The notes under the pieces were generated by a model. That model worked only from the letters and a program-made list of their open reading frames with translations, did not search any database and was not told where the DNA came from. A program made the translations under genes and the position numbers. Shown here piece after piece: positions 11,371-22,674 of a stretch of 64,000 nucleotides of DNA. How positions within the stretch are numbered: the first letter of the stretch is position 1; each line of letters opens with the position of its first letter. Source of the stretch: Molossus alvarezi (lineage: Eukaryota > Chordata > Mammalia > Chiroptera > Molossidae); assembly GCA_037176705.1 (NCBI GenBank), contig CM073897.1, positions 41,108,488 to 41,172,487 on the forward strand, written 5' to 3'.

Positions 11371-12015
11371 GTTAAGGGCTCTGCCTGCATGAGAGGAAAC
11401 AGGAAATTCACCAGGGAAGACTGGGAGAGCTACCAGCAAGGCAAGGGTCTCACTCCAAGCAAAGGAGCGAGGGAGAGAAGGTTGACGGAAAGCACCCTGC
11501 ACTACTATGCAATCTGAGGCGAGTTCGGCAGATCCACTGGGGAGTCCTCAAGGCAAAGAAAAGGCCTCATCTTTCTGGAACTAGTCTACCTTAGTGTCTC
11601 TGCTGTGCTCAGTCCTTGCCTGGAGAAGCCCATGGGAGGCATGACCTTGCTGCAAATTCAACAATGGATATCAAACAGCAGCAGCCAGGGCCTTCGGTCA
11701 AGTATTCCCTGCGGCTGGAGGTTCCGAGGCGCATTGTCAGGACTGCACCTTGCATTACATTCTAATGTTTCCAGTAAAACCCAGGCATTGTTCTGCTGTT
11801 TCTTTAGCAATACCCATTTTTACAGATCTGTTTCAACACTCACATATCATTTATTTTTTCTATCAATGAGATTTCAATAACCTCACGGTTGACAAAACAG
11901 GAAATCTGTTCAGAAACACAATTGGTCAATTCTGACTTTTTGGCAGTGAATGTATTTAGTGATGTAATCCAATAGGTCCTGACATGGGAGCAGTGTAGCC
12001 ATTACTTCATGGGAA
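11371..12015. other. Unassigned sequence
   Basis: No repeat or exon recognised. A plus-strand frame of 91 codons (11605-11880) shows no family features. Confidence 0.4.
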
Positions 12016-12019
12016 GGAC

Positions 12020-12225
12020 CATTGATTTGAACTCACTTAGAACTGGCTCTTGCTGTATGACTTTGGTCAAGTCAGTTATCTTCATTGACCTGCTTTCTTC
12101 TTTCATAAAAATCAGTGTAATAATACCTAGCACAAAAAAAGTAATCCTTATAAAAATCAAATGTGATAAAATTCAATAGATAGCTAGCATGTTACCTGGC
12201 ACAATTCAGGCAATTAATACACTAA
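12020..12225 (+). mobile_element. MIR, nearly full length
   Basis: Forward MIR: 'tatgactttggtcaagtca', 'ttcatgaccc'-like region, 'agtgtaataatacctagca', 'tgttacctggcacaattc'. Diverged at the middle by a short A-run insertion. Confidence 0.85.
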
Positions 12226-12519
12226 ATAAATCACTTTTATTATCACTATCTTTTGTGACCATCAGCCACATTATAAGCAAAGGTTAATGGAATCTCCAGT
12301 ATTAATAAAGTTAATATTTTCATCTCTCCCAGCATAGTGGTTAGTACATGCCAGGTGTTCAACAGATACTAACTCCCTTTCTTCCCTCCTCTCAAGTTCT
12401 CTGGCAATTTTTACTTTCCTCTACCAGAATTATTTTTTTTATTGCTGTATATTTAAAAATCTAATCTTCCTGGTAGTCATTTGTTCCTTTTGTTTCTTTT
12501 AATTTTATGGGAACTCCAT

Positions 12520-12640
12520 GAACTCATTCAACCATTTACTTGGGATTTGTTGAAAGGCTAGTTTATGCCAAATAGCAGAAGTTCAGAGGTGCATGTAATT
12601 ATTTTTGCCCTTAAGAAGCTCACTCTAATGAATGTGGGGA
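12520..12640 (-). mobile_element. L2 3' fragment
   Basis: 'aactcattcaaccatttac' begins a reversed L2 terminus and 'cccttaagaagctcactc' matches its 'ccctcatggagcttacattc' block. Confidence 0.65.
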
Positions 12641-12743
12641 GGGGGTAGGAGGAGAGTCCTGTAAGTTGTCTGGGTTTGGATAGTGGTGACCCAAAGACAG
12701 TATAATCCCCTGGGATGAGGGGTATGGACTTGTCAAGATAAGC

Positions 12744-12810
12744 TCCTCCTTTTTCTCTTTCTCCTCCTCTTCCTTCTCCTCCAATTCCTCTTCCTTCCCC
12801 TCCTCCATCA
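12744..12810 (+). repeat. Pyrimidine-rich (CTCCTT)-type simple repeat
   Basis: About 65 bases of imperfect cct/ctt repeats. The minus-strand 66-codon frame here reads as poly-Glu/Lys, purely because of the repeat. Homopurine-homopyrimidine mirror tracts can form triplex DNA. Confidence 0.85.
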
Positions 12811-12859
12811 TCATCACCATCCCATCTTTATTTCAGATAATGTTTGTTGACTCAGAAAG

Positions 12860-13045
12860 CTGTCAGGTGCTATGCCAATTCCTTTACGCATATTAACTAA
12901 ATTAATCCTTGTCATAATATTCTGGGACATGTCTTCATTTTATAAACAAGGAGTCTCAATCACAGAGAAATTAGTTGTCCAAGACTCCCCCATCTACTCA
13001 CCAGTAGAGCAGGTTTCAAATCCAGGCAATCTGGCTCGATGACTC
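12860..13045 (-). mobile_element. MIR, nearly full length
   Basis: Reversed MIR: 'gtcaggtgctatgccaatt', 'ttaatccttgtcataata', 'cttcattttataaacaagg', 'agttgtccaagactccc', and 'caggtttcaaatccagg' at the tRNA-like B-box end. Confidence 0.85.
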
Positions 13046-13079
13046 ACAGATATAACCCCTACGAGAAATGGCTTCATTG

Positions 13080-13285
13080 AGGGGAAGATGCCCAGGCTGG
13101 ATTTTGAGTGATGGGGGATTCAGCAGTTGGACCACCCAGGGAGAACATGGCAGAGAGAAGGAGCAGCATGTCCTTGGGCAGGTATGCCAGCATACAGTAG
13201 CCTCGTCTTATTCATCGAGTGCCACACAGCAACTATGCCGTGTTTTACACACAGTGGGCTTTCAGTAAGTGTTGAATGAAGAAAA
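13080..13285 (+). mobile_element. Probable L2 fragments
   Basis: The right end 'acacagtgggctttcagtaagtgttgaatgaa' (cut here as cagtgggctttcagtaag + tgttgaatgaa) is a forward L2 terminus. The left part ('gcagcatgtccttgggc') looks like reversed upstream L2, so at least two pieces may be joined. Confidence 0.5.
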
Positions 13286-13354
13286 GAATAATTAAAGTTG
13301 TGCATGTCCTCTAACCTTCCATCCACCAATCTGTGCCCCCATCCAATATCTCTT

Positions 13355-13550
13355 AAATTTTATATCAAATTTCACCTCATCTGGGAAGCTTTCTCAGGCC
13401 ACACTTGCACCATGACTTCCTCTTCCCCAAGCCCCTATAATAAATATCTGTAATTCTCAGATGGCAATTAATTGTAAAGCATCTTGTATATTTAATAGTT
13501 TTTATGTACATGTGCCCTATAGACTCCCTGAGAACAGGGTCCATGAGAAG
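13355..13550 (+). mobile_element. L2 3' region
   Basis: Forward L2 landmarks: 'ttcacctcatctgggaagc', 'tttctcaggccacac', and 'agactccctgagaacaggg'. Confidence 0.75.
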
Positions 13551-13680
13551 CAGTGCTGATGGAGTGAAAGAGGCACCAGTTGAAATCAGACAGATCAGCA
13601 TCTAAATTACCCTCTACCTCTTCTGTTCACCATCTGTGTGACCTGGGAGCACTAGTTTACATTCTCTGTACCTCATGTCT
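13550..13680 (+). mobile_element. MIR 5' half
   Basis: 'gtgaaagaggcaccagttg', then 'aatcagacagatcagcatc', 'catctgtgtgacctggg', and 'ctctgtacctcatg' follow the forward MIR order up to the 'cctcagtttcc' point. It abuts the L2 copy on the left and L1 on the right. Confidence 0.75.
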
Positions 13681-13689
13681 AATATTTTT

Positions 13690-15345
13690 GGTGTGTATAT
13701 TTTTTCAATTATTATTGAGATATAATTAACATAGTTTCAGTTGTATAACAATGATCTGATATTTGTATATATTGTGAAATGATTATCACAATAAGTCTAG
13801 TTAACATTAATCACCACACATAAAGATTATTTTTTCTTGTGATGAGAACTTATAAGATCTGCTTTTTTAGCAGCTTTCAAAGGCACCATACAGTATTATT
13901 AACTATGGCCACTATGCTGTATGTTACATACCCATGCCTTACTTTGTAACCGGAGGTTTGTACCTTTTGACCACTTTCATCAACTTTGACTACACCCTGC
14001 CCTGTGCCTGTGGCAATCTGTTGTCTGTGTCTAGGAGATTGAGGTTTTTGGGGGGGAGTTCTTACGATTCCACATGTAAAGGAGATCATACAATGTTTGT
14101 TTTTCTCTGACTTGTTTTACTTAGCATAATGTCCTCAAAGTCTACTCGTGCTGACACAAATGATAAAATCTCCCTTGTTTTTATGGCTGAATTATATTTC
14201 ATTGTGCGTGTGTGTGTGTGTGTGTGTGTGTGAGTGTGTTATGTACATACCACTTCTTTATCCATTTGTCTATAATGGACACTTAGGTTACTTTTATATC
14301 TTGGCTATTGTAACTAGTGCTGCAATGAACATGGGGTGCAGATATCTTTTCAAGTTAGTGTTTTTATTTTCTTTGGGTAAATATCTTGAGATGGAGTTGC
14401 TGTATTATGTGGTAGTTCTATTTTTAATTTTTTAAGGAGCCTCTATAATGTTTTCCATAGCCACTGTACCAATTTGCATTCCCACCAGTAATATACATGG
14501 ATTCCCTTTTGTCCACATCCTCACCAACACTTGTTATCTCTTGTCTGTTTGATAATAAGTATTTTAACATATGTGATGTGACATCTAATTGTGGTGTTGC
14601 TTTGCATTACCCTGGTGATTTGTAATGTTGAGCATCATTTCATGAACTCCTTGGCCCTCTTCATGTCTTCTTTACAAAACTATTTAGCCAGATTCTCTGC
14701 CTATTTTTAAAAAATGATTGTTTGTAATTGACTTGTATGAGTTCTTTATGCATTTTGGATATTAACCCCTTTATCAGATATAGGATTTGAAAATATTTTC
14801 TCCCGTTTAGTAGGCTGCCTTCTCATTTTGTTGATTTATTCCTTTGCTATGAAGAAACTTTTTAGTTTGATGTAGTCTCATTTATTTTTGCTTTTGTGAC
14901 CATTGCTTTTGGTGTCAAATCCAAAGAATTATTTTCGAGACCAATGTCAAAGAGCTTATCACCTGTGTTTTCTTTTAGGAAGCTATGGTTTCAGGATTTA
15001 TTTTAAGGCCTTTCATCTATGTTGAGTTCATTGTTTGTATATGGTGCATGATACTGGTCCACTTTCATTCTTTTGCATGTGGCTGTCCAGTTTCCCCAAT
15101 ACCGTTCTTTCCCCATTGTATATTCTTGGGTCCTTTGTCATAAATAAGGTGAGCATATATGCATGGGTTTATTTCTGGGCTCTTTATTTTGTTTAATTCA
15201 TCTATATGTCTGTTTTTATGCCAATACCATCCTGTTTATTATAATGTGTACTATATAGTTTGATGCTTCCAGCTTTGTTCTTCTTTCTCAAAATTGCATT
15301 GGCTATTGGGGTACTTTGTTGTTTCATATCATATTGAATCCTAAC
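13690..15345 (-). mobile_element. L1 LINE 3' portion (L1MA/L1MB-like), 1.65 kb
   Basis: Antisense L1 running from the 3' UTR ('ttattgagatataattaac') at the left, through 'ttccatagccactgtacc', 'cacttgttatctcttgtc', 'tttatcagatataggattt' and 'gaagaaactttttagtttg', to 'ggctattggggtactttg'. It therefore covers the 3' UTR and the end of ORF2 (reverse transcriptase C-terminal part). Frames are interrupted and it is not mobile. A GT microsatellite lies in the 3' UTR part. Confidence 0.92.
14207..14239 (+). repeat. (GT)n microsatellite inside L1
   Basis: About 16 GT units with one interruption (gtgagtgtg at the right edge). It sits after 'tatatttcattgtgc', the same internal L1 position as the GT tract near 33.2 kb. 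Confidence 0.95.
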
Positions 15346-16027
15346 AATTAAATAACAAAACACACCTAGCACCGCCAAGCCCCATGCCTAAACTTTCAAT
15401 CAATGTAAATTATTTCCTCTTGTGCTTCTGACTTCACTCAAATAATTGCAGATAAGGCCCTTGGTAAATATACTGTAAGGAAGTATGGCACTTTGGGAAC
15501 AATGTCAACCCACATATTCCCATCAGAAACCACTGAGCACATATTCAAGACAAAGGAGAATGGTGTGTCTCTGGATACCATTCTCAGAAATTCAAGAACG
15601 GGCAAGGCACTTCATCTAACAGAAGCCCCTCTGATAGCTAGCAGCCCTCTGAGTGTGGTCAGGAAAGGCTCTGTCCGTGAGAAGCCTACCCCTCTTGGTA
15701 CATCTGACTGCTTAATGATGCTTGATTGTGTGTGCATACACACAATACATCACACCCTCTGATGTTTTTAAAGCTAGTAACCATCCATTTTCAAAAGAAA
15801 AACACCAGATTAAGCCAAAAAACATCACAGATGGTTAAGGAGATGTAAGAGTGTCTTTTGATCTGGCCCTTGAAGGAATTTACAGTTTGTTCTCTGGTAT
15901 CACTGTAGTAAGACGTCTGCCTTCATATAATATTCCTAGGATCTCAGAGGCAATTACTTTGTAGTAGGTGTAGGTGGGAGGTGGGCAGTGGGGAGTAGGA
16001 ACGGCTTCCTAGGTGGAGTTCTACCTG
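15346..16027. other. Repeat-free block
   Basis: No repeat recognised. It carries an 89-codon plus-strand frame (15493-15762) with mixed composition but no recognisable motif, and a hairpin-forming inverted repeat attgtgtgt-gcat-acacacaat (15725-15746). Confidence 0.4.
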
Positions 16028-16115
16028 ACAGGAAGGATACTCATGGCACAGAAACAGGAAGGATACTCATGGCGCAGAAACAGGAAGGATACTCATGGCA
16101 CAGAAACAGGAAGAG
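16028..16115 (+). repeat. 26-bp tandem repeat (about 3.4 units)
   Basis: Three consecutive units starting at 16028, 16054 and 16080, each 'acaggaaggatactcatggc' plus 'acagaa' (middle unit 'gcagaa'), then a partial fourth. Near-identity between units suggests a young local duplication. The period is not a multiple of three, which argues against coding use of the 132-codon frame that spans it. Confidence 0.93.
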
Positions 16116-16414
16116 AAAGGGGAGAACAACGCGAAGGAGGTCATGAAATCAGAGCTACTGCAAGCAGTTCAGATGTTCACAGAATTTCAAATGGCCAGCA
16201 GTGGCCAGGCTGTCATTTCTGGGGTCAATTAGAGAAGAGGAAACTAGAAACATGGATTGAAGTGATACTTAGCAAGGTCTTGCATGCCATATTTGGTCTG
16301 GTTAGCAGGTTCTCTAGACCCACACCTCATCTTTCAGGTGGGAAAATTGGGGTTCATAGAAGCTTGAGAGGCTGGCTGTTCCCATTAGGTACTGCTTTAA
16401 AAAAATCTTGACTT

Positions 16415-16765
16415 CCAACACTGTGGCTTAAAATAACACAAGTTATGTCTTTCTATAATTCGGTTGGGTAAGCCAGCCCTCTTCTTCATGCTGTGTCAGA
16501 TGGGGTACTGGATGAAAGGAAGGTGCTGGGCTCTGGTGCTGACCCCCAGCTGGGAGCCCAGCTGGAGTATCAAACACAGCCTAGTCCTCCTCCTGGTGAG
16601 AGACCAGGGAGCAATATGGAGCAACCACATGGCTGCTTGGACTTCCTCATAGCATCTCAGCACGGCAGTCTCAGGGTAAAGCCAGACTTCTTACTTGACA
16701 ACTACATACCACAGAGTACAAAAGTGGAAGCTGTCAAGCCTTCTTAAGATTTATTTCAACTGGCA
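16415..16765 (+). mobile_element. Possible old mammalian interspersed repeat, family uncertain
   Basis: Segments such as 'ctgtggcttaaaataaca', 'cagcacggcagtctcaggg' and 'gtggaagctgtcaagcctt' recall a common ancient mammalian repeat, but I cannot name the family. The two overlapping frames (62 and 84 codons) probably come from it. Confidence 0.35.
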
Positions 16766-16769
16766 GACT

Positions 16770-17635
16770 ATCAATTCCTTCACATTCTCATGGTTAAAGC
16801 AATCACTGGCTAAAATAGCTTATGTTTAAAACCTCCCAAGTTTAAAGAGACAATGCAGGAATGTATATATAGAGAAACATGGTTTATTAGGGGCCATCAA
16901 AATAACAATCTTCCATATCAAAGAACTTTCCCAAACTCAAAATCAGTAAACATGGAGCACTTCTGGAATTAGAACCTTAGTCTATCCATTCTCTTCTAAA
17001 CATAGCATGATGCGGAAAAGCGATGACCACCCCATCACCATAGGGCTTGAGCAAAAGCAAATTCTACCCAGCAGCTACTGGAAGTTATGCCCTTTGTCCT
17101 AAGGGTCCAGGGATGCAGCTGCCAGCCGTCTTTACAGAGAGCAACCCTCTGACCTTCATGGTTGAATAAGGGAATGAAAAGCTTCTAGATAACTAAGGAA
17201 ATTACCGGTGACATAGAATCCACTTTTGATGCCAACTGGCAAAAAATCATTAAAAACAGTTACCATCTTCTGGCCAAAGTGTGAGAGCTATTCAATTCAG
17301 GACTAATGAACATGGCACTATTGATCTTCTAAGACCATGAGGACTGATCAGTATCAAAGCTATAAATTACATTTATGAAGACATTCAAATAGCACACAAT
17401 GATTACTTTTTCTCTTGAAAGCCAGGAGTAGCCGCAGAGACATTGGTTTTGCACAAGGTGATAGAACTACTTCTTCCACAGCTATTTGACCAAGACAGGA
17501 AGAGGGATATTCATTGACAAAAGGCACAGTCTCATTCTGTTGACTTGATTGTTTCTGCTGTCTCCCTTCCTGAATGTTTCATCTCTTTAGAGAAGACAAT
17601 ATGTGAAATCATTCTTCATTTAGCTTTCATTGTTG
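16770..17635. other. Repeat-free block
   Basis: Nearly 900 bases without a recognised repeat, balanced composition and no long frame. Candidate for ancient single-copy or conserved noncoding sequence; conservation cannot be judged here. Confidence 0.4.
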
Positions 17636-17639
17636 TTAT

Positions 17640-17670
17640 GTGTTGTGTGTGTGTGTGTGTGTGTGTGTTT
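17640..17670 (+). repeat. (GT)n microsatellite
   Basis: About 12 uninterrupted GT units preceded by 'tgttgtgtt'. Outside any recognised L1. Confidence 0.95.
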
Positions 17671-17779
17671 TAATTCATCAATATAGCAAACCAGAAAGGA
17701 TCCTAACAAAGATGTATTTGAGAACAGGAAACAAAACCATTAAAATGTCTATGATAGAACAGACAGTCCCTAGAGAGGA

Positions 17780-17890
17780 GGTCAAATTCCCATTCTTCTG
17801 GTAGGGAAACTGAGGCTTCCATTTGTGAAGTAATTAGCTCAAGGTCATACAGAGAACATTTGGGCTGGCACATAGCCACTGCCTACCTCA
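17780..17890 (-). mobile_element. MIR fragment
   Basis: 'tagggaaactgaggcttcc' and 'agctcaaggtcatacagag' are the reversed MIR core. Confidence 0.8.
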
Positions 17891-17959
17891 CCCAGTAACC
17901 TGTCATTTTAAGAGGATGAAAGCTAAGAGTGTGTGTGAGAAAAAGCAAGGATCTAGATG

Positions 17960-18095
17960 TCAGAATCTAGGGTTGTTGAAAGTCTGACACCAAATTTCTC
18001 TGTGGGCTTGGACAAAGCACTTAACTTCTCTGGGCCTTGGATTCCCCATTTCTAAAAATAATGTTTAAACGAAATGAGAGCTGAGGTCTTGTTAC
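17960..18095 (+). mobile_element. MIR fragment
   Basis: Forward MIR core: 'gcttggacaaagcactt', 'aacttctctgggccttgg', 'ttccccatttctaaaaata'. It faces the reversed MIR on its left about 70 bases away. Confidence 0.8.
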
Positions 18096-18099
18096 TCTT

Positions 18100-19600
18100 A
18101 CAATTCTGATTGCATTTTCTGGCTAGCTCTTAGGAGATATGGGTCTGTGGAGGGTGGGTAGCCAGGACACATTACATTTTAAAGGGAATGAAAGAAATCA
18201 ACCCCCAACTTCCCTCCAGAGGAGACCCCTATCCCCCGAGGAATGGCTATGCTGCAGCTGCAGAGGTCAGCAGCTGTGGGAGGCTAATTCAGGTTGTCCC
18301 TGGCTCATTGGCAATCACGAGGCTTGATATGCATTTGAAACAAACTAAACACTCCTAATCACCTCGAGAAAGGGATAACTCATTATAACTGCACGCTAAG
18401 GAACTTCGGTGACATTAATTCCACATTTGTGTATAAATAGATTACATTATTTAACTAAATCAGTTTGGGCAGCTGGAAGATGCCCGAGTATTCACTTATC
18501 CCTGTGGAAGATTGAACAGTGATTAAAAGGGAATACCTCTTTAATTCCAGATGTCATACCCATTCCACCAGGAGGAGGTTTTTGTAAAACCTGTGATTAT
18601 AGCTTCACTCAAACCAAGCATCTCTGTTAATGCCGCGGCCGAATTTGGAGGTGACGAGGGGAGCTACGAAAGCCAGAAGAGCCCAGTGCTGTGGCCATCT
18701 GGGACACGTGTTCCGTGTTTCTGGTTCCACCTTCATTAGGAAACATGCTACTCCACACCCCCTCCGTGATGTGCCTCAGATTATTATAGCTGAGAACCAG
18801 AACCTTCCGTCTGACGGCTTGGTTCCGTAACTTGGCCATCGGGAATTGCAGGCAGCACAGGGCTTCAAAGTGTGAGCTTTCCAGTGGGAACAGGACCTCC
18901 TGGAACAAGCTGACATTTGGGACCCATCCTGGTTCCACAAGCCTCAGATGCTCTGGTGTGTGTCCTTTCCTTTCTTCTCTGGAGAGGACACTGCGAGGGT
19001 TACACGTGGAACATCTCTGTCCCACTGGTGTAGGGAACTCGTTTCTGACAAAGCAACCAAATGCATCAGACTTGATGGGCTCTGTGAGAGCAACTTGAAA
19101 ACTGACATGGAGAAACTCCCAGTTAACTCGCATGATGAGTCAGACAGGGTGTGAGGCATGTGACGCAAGCAGTGGATTCTCATAACTGCTGCAGGACCAG
19201 CTCCATGGGCATTACGGCCTGTGTAGTCACACGGGCCCACACTTCGGGGGACTGTATTCTGTTGTCACCATCAAGACATTTCTAATAACGTTCTAACAAA
19301 GTATCCTTCATGTTTAATTTGTACTGGGCCCTGCCAATTGTATATATAGCTGGTCCCAGCTGGCTGGATGGGTTATTATTTGTATGTGCACATGTGTTAA
19401 CAGATTTTTAAAAATAGCAGGAAGTCTGCTGAATCTCGAACTTGAGTCTTCTAGGCTCCATATAGTATGCTTTCTTAAATTTTTCTGAAAAATCAAACTT
19501 TGCAAAAGATATGGTATTATCTTGAAAGAATTACTGAATCTCTACCTTAAAGCATCCCACCCTACCCAAGGGAGTAGGGATCAGGTGGGAAATGATAAAA
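18100..19600. other. Long repeat-free block
   Basis: About 1.5 kb with no repeat I recognise. The part at 18340-18560 is AT-rich with 'tataaatagattacat' and 'tatttaactaaatc'. The part at 18560-19200 is GC-balanced with overlapping short frames on both strands (longest 168 codons, minus, 18627-19133). None carries a known domain. It may contain conserved noncoding elements or an unrecognised old repeat. Confidence 0.4.
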
Positions 19601-19605
19601 TAATG

Positions 19606-19640
19606 ACAACAGAAATAACAACAACAACAATAATAAAAAT
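19606..19640 (+). repeat. (CAA)n/(AAT)n low-complexity tract
   Basis: Imperfect acaacaacaacaataataa run, possibly at the 3' end of a worn MIR or L2. Confidence 0.7.
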
Positions 19641-19894
19641 ATTTCTGTAGGCTTCTTATATAACTTTTTTCTTCACATGTATACATGTTTAAGTTATATA
19701 ACTATATATGAGAAAATAACTATTATATCCGAGCCTTGGTAAATCAAATAAAGTAAATTATTTCAAGTTACAAAGTCATTTCTGTCATACATTTAAGTGA
19801 GTTAATGTGATTTGTGTCAGATCATATATTTCTCAAAGAGAAAAAACATTTCAGATGGTAAATAAGACATGCTTGAACATTAACTATTAGACTT

Positions 19895-20159
19895 GAGGCC
19901 ACTTTTTTTTATCTTTACCCAAGGACATTTTTGCTTTTATCTTCAGACTGAGTGGGAGGGAGAAAAGGAGGGAGAGAGAGAGAGAAACATTGATGTGAGA
20001 GAGACCCATCGAGTGGCTGCTCCCCACATGACCCTAACTGGGCCCACGGACAAACCGCAACCCAGGTACATGCCCTCAGCGGAAACCGAACCCAGGACTC
20101 TCTAGTCTGCAGGCCGACGCTCTAACCGCTGAGCCAAACCGGCCAGGGCGAGGCCACTT
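19895..20159 (-). mobile_element. VES SINE with 10-bp TSD
   Basis: Perfect 'gaggccactt' duplications at 19895-19904 and 20150-20159. Reversed body of the GGGTGAGGA-tail subtype with head ending 'gagccaaaccggccagggc'. The 70-codon plus frame lies wholly inside the SINE. Confidence 0.96.
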
Positions 20160-20299
20160 GTAATTAACTGCATTTCCTCTCTCAGAGAAATGTGTCATCC
20201 ATGTAGGATTCATAGATATGGACAATATTCAGGCCTTTTGTGTTGAAGCCTGAATTTTTAAAAGTACATAAATAATTGGTATACATACACGAAGCTAAT

Positions 20300-20640
20300 C
20301 TATATTGAGCACCTACTGTGTACTTGGCATTGCGCTCACACAGAGAATGTAAATATCAATACATCAATTCATCAGATGTATTCTTAGTGCCAGCACGGGC
20401 CGGGCACCATGCTGGCCATCAGTGATGGGTAGTAAAAGGCACATATTTCCTCCTGCACTCTAGGATTTTACAGTTTAGCAGAAAAAAATAAATATCTTTA
20501 AAATAAAATTTTAAAAAATGTATGAAGTGTGATATGGGGTTTATAGAGTCACATATTTTGGTGGATTTTTCCCAGAGAGGTCACAGCCAAGAAGGGAGAC
20601 AGACTCACAAACGGTATTAAAATAGCAAAGCGCTAAGGAG
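20300..20640 (-). mobile_element. L2 3' region, probably two pieces
   Basis: 'tattgagcacctactgtg' and, 80 bases further, 'gccgggcaccatgctggcc' both match the reversed L2 'ctactatgtgccaggcactg' block, so two L2 ends or an internal duplication are present. 'aggattttacagtttagc' matches the following block. Confidence 0.65.
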
Positions 20641-20744
20641 GAAAATCAGCAGCAAGGTGTGGGGATCCGGAGAAAGGGCCATGTGATCCAGAGCGATGGG
20701 TGGGTACTCAGGAAACCGCTCAGGGTCCTCAAAAGAGGCGTCCT

Positions 20745-20840
20745 TACTGTCTAGCTCGTGGAAACCCCAACTCTGCCATGATACGGAACCTCAGTTTCCT
20801 TGTCAGTAAAATGACATTGGAGAAAGGAAGGGTGGTCTCC
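20745..20840 (+). mobile_element. MIR fragment
   Basis: 'aacctcagtttccttgtca' followed by 'gtaaaatgacattgg' is the forward MIR core. Confidence 0.75.
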
Positions 20841-21004
20841 TCAACTCGTGGGTTTCCTGTCTGCTCTGAGAACACGGATTTAGTGATTTCAAGAGATGAT
20901 CGAGAATGAGATGGAGAAGAGTCGAGAGGAAGCCTGGCTAAGGGAAGAGAGTCAGAGAAAGCTTGGTGCTGGAGGAATACCTGCCACATTTTGACAGCCG
21001 CAGT

Positions 21005-21130
21005 CACAGTAACAATAATAATCAAATTTTCCAAGGGTGGCGGCTGGCACTGCATTCTGTGTTCTACATGCATTATTGCTAATTCTCACTGCAACGGCAT
21101 CATGTCTCAATTTACTCATCTCATTGCAGC
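21005..21130 (-). mobile_element. MIR 3' half
   Basis: 'aacaataataatcaaa', 'ctggcactgcattctgtgt', 'ctacatgcattattgctaa' and 'tctcactgcaac' follow the reversed MIR 3' end. Confidence 0.7.
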
Positions 21131-21189
21131 TTATGTTGTACAGCTCGTCAGTGTCTTTTACTCTGCGGCTTTTTCCTGGCTGCTTCCCC

Positions 21190-21430
21190 AGTGCTGATCT
21201 TCACCCACACTTGCCAAGGCAGCTGTTTCTCATAGCTCTGCCTCCAACCCACTTCCCGTACGGCAGCCAACATTGCTTTGCGAAGATCAGGACCGGACCC
21301 TTTCCCTGCCTGAGAAACAAAGGGGCTGTCATTGCCTCCAGGATACGGATCAAACACTTTGCCTCCCACTCAACAGGATCCACAGTCTGGTCCCAACCCA
21401 CCTCATGGCCTTGCCCAATACACCATGCTG
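21190..21430 (+). mobile_element. L2 ORF2/3' fragment
   Basis: Forward L2 segment: 'gtcattgcctccaggatac', 'ggatcaaacactttgcctc', 'cacagtctggtcccaaccc'. The 132-codon plus frame crossing it is degenerate. Confidence 0.6.
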
Positions 21431-21449
21431 TATGACGGAAAGGGAATAG

Positions 21450-21580
21450 AATTTAAAATTGGTTATGGGTTCAAATCTTGAGTCTTAAGTAGCTTGAGCA
21501 ACCTTGAGCAAGTTAATTAACTGATCTAAACTTGTGGTTTTTATCTTTAAGAAGGGATTGCATGAGAAAGTAAGAGACAA
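21450..21580 (+). mobile_element. MIR fragment
   Basis: 'ggttcaaatcttgagtc' at the B-box position, then 'ccttgagcaagttaatt' and 'ctgatctaaacttgtgg'. Confidence 0.7.
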
Positions 21581-21845
21581 ATGTGCAGCTCTAAGAATTG
21601 GGGCACATGGAAGGGGAACACATCACCAAAGCAGAACTAATTGCCAGGAGACTAAAGTTTGGAGAGTTTGTATGGAAGCCTGAATGAGTCTGTGCCTTGG
21701 GTAGAAATATTCTAAGGAATAAAGAGTACAGGCCAACCCTGCTGCAGGTAGGGAGGCACTCCGCTCATCTCACCAGTGCAATACATTGAATTACAGAATT
21801 TTTCTCATTTTGTACTGCAAGTTCCTTAAGAGAAAAAAATAATTG

Positions 21846-21975
21846 ACTGAGCATCTCTTTCCTTATCTGTAAAATAGGAACGATAATAGCAGTTACCTGA
21901 TAGAGTTGTTGTGAGATTTAAATGACATAATCAATACAGATGCTTAGAAAGTTCGTGCCCAGCTCCATAAATGTC
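21846..21975 (+). mobile_element. MIR 3' half
   Basis: 'ttccttatctgtaaaatagg', 'gataatagcagttacc', 'agttgttgtgagatttaaat', in exact forward MIR order. One of the better preserved copies in the window. Confidence 0.88.
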
Positions 21976-21979
21976 CTGA

Positions 21980-22505
21980 GACATGAAGATATAAGCATCT
22001 GCAGTGTGAATAGCCTGAAGCCCTTGCCCACTCCCAGTAACTGCTCAAGCATGGGCGATCCAAGGTCAAAGGGGCACAGGGCATGGATGCCTTAGCTACA
22101 GTAATAGTGTCTCTTTCCAAAACTAGACTCAGATGTTCCTGTTTTTACTTATGACTACAAGAAAGGAAAAAAAAAAAAGGCAATGCTTCTGCTGGTGAGA
22201 AACCAATAGAATTGTGACTAATGTTTCCTAATGGACAAGGCTTGTCTTGTGTGCAGAGATAGTTCTATGTCATTTCTGACAGTTAGATGCTCTTTCCTCC
22301 AGGGTTGAACTCCTCCACTGGGATGGTGGGGGGTGAGGTATAAGTTGACTCCTGGGAGACACAGGGTATCCCATCACATTCCCTCCTCTCCCCACCTGAC
22401 ACTGTTCTTATGTGCTCAGGAGGTCCTTCGCACTTGAGTGAGATATAGGTAATTATGGTGCAGTTTGACTTCATAGCCACAGGAACTGATTCCCTATCCA
22501 GGTTC
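21980..22505. other. Unassigned sequence
   Basis: No repeat recognised except an A-run at 22167-22179. No credible frame. Confidence 0.4.
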
Positions 22506-22509
22506 ACTT

Positions 22510-22670
22510 CCTACTAACTGTATAAGCCAGAGTGTTTAGCCTCTCTGCACCTCAGGTTTCCTATCTGTAAATGAAGAATACCTAAACATGCAAGAATTGT
22601 ATAGATCCAAGATGGCAATGCCTGCAGTGCGCCTTGCACGAAACCTGGTGGATGCTCAGCAGTCAATCAG
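22510..22670 (+). mobile_element. MIR fragment
   Basis: 'tgtttagcctctctgcacc', 'tcaggtttcctatctgtaaa' and 'cttgcacgaaacctggtgg' follow the forward MIR. Confidence 0.75.
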
Positions 22671-22674
22671 TGGT

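Noticed and set aside
12744..12810. Acidic protein frame on the minus strand
   Set aside because: Glu/Lys repeat arises from the polypyrimidine simple repeat.
16013..16411. 132-codon frame containing repeated amino-acid motifs
   Set aside because: The apparent repeats come from a 26-bp minisatellite read in shifting frames, not from a repeat protein.
18627..19133. 168-codon minus-strand open frame overlapped by several frames on both strands
   Set aside because: No recognisable domain, and strong overlap in competing frames without any evidence of coding.
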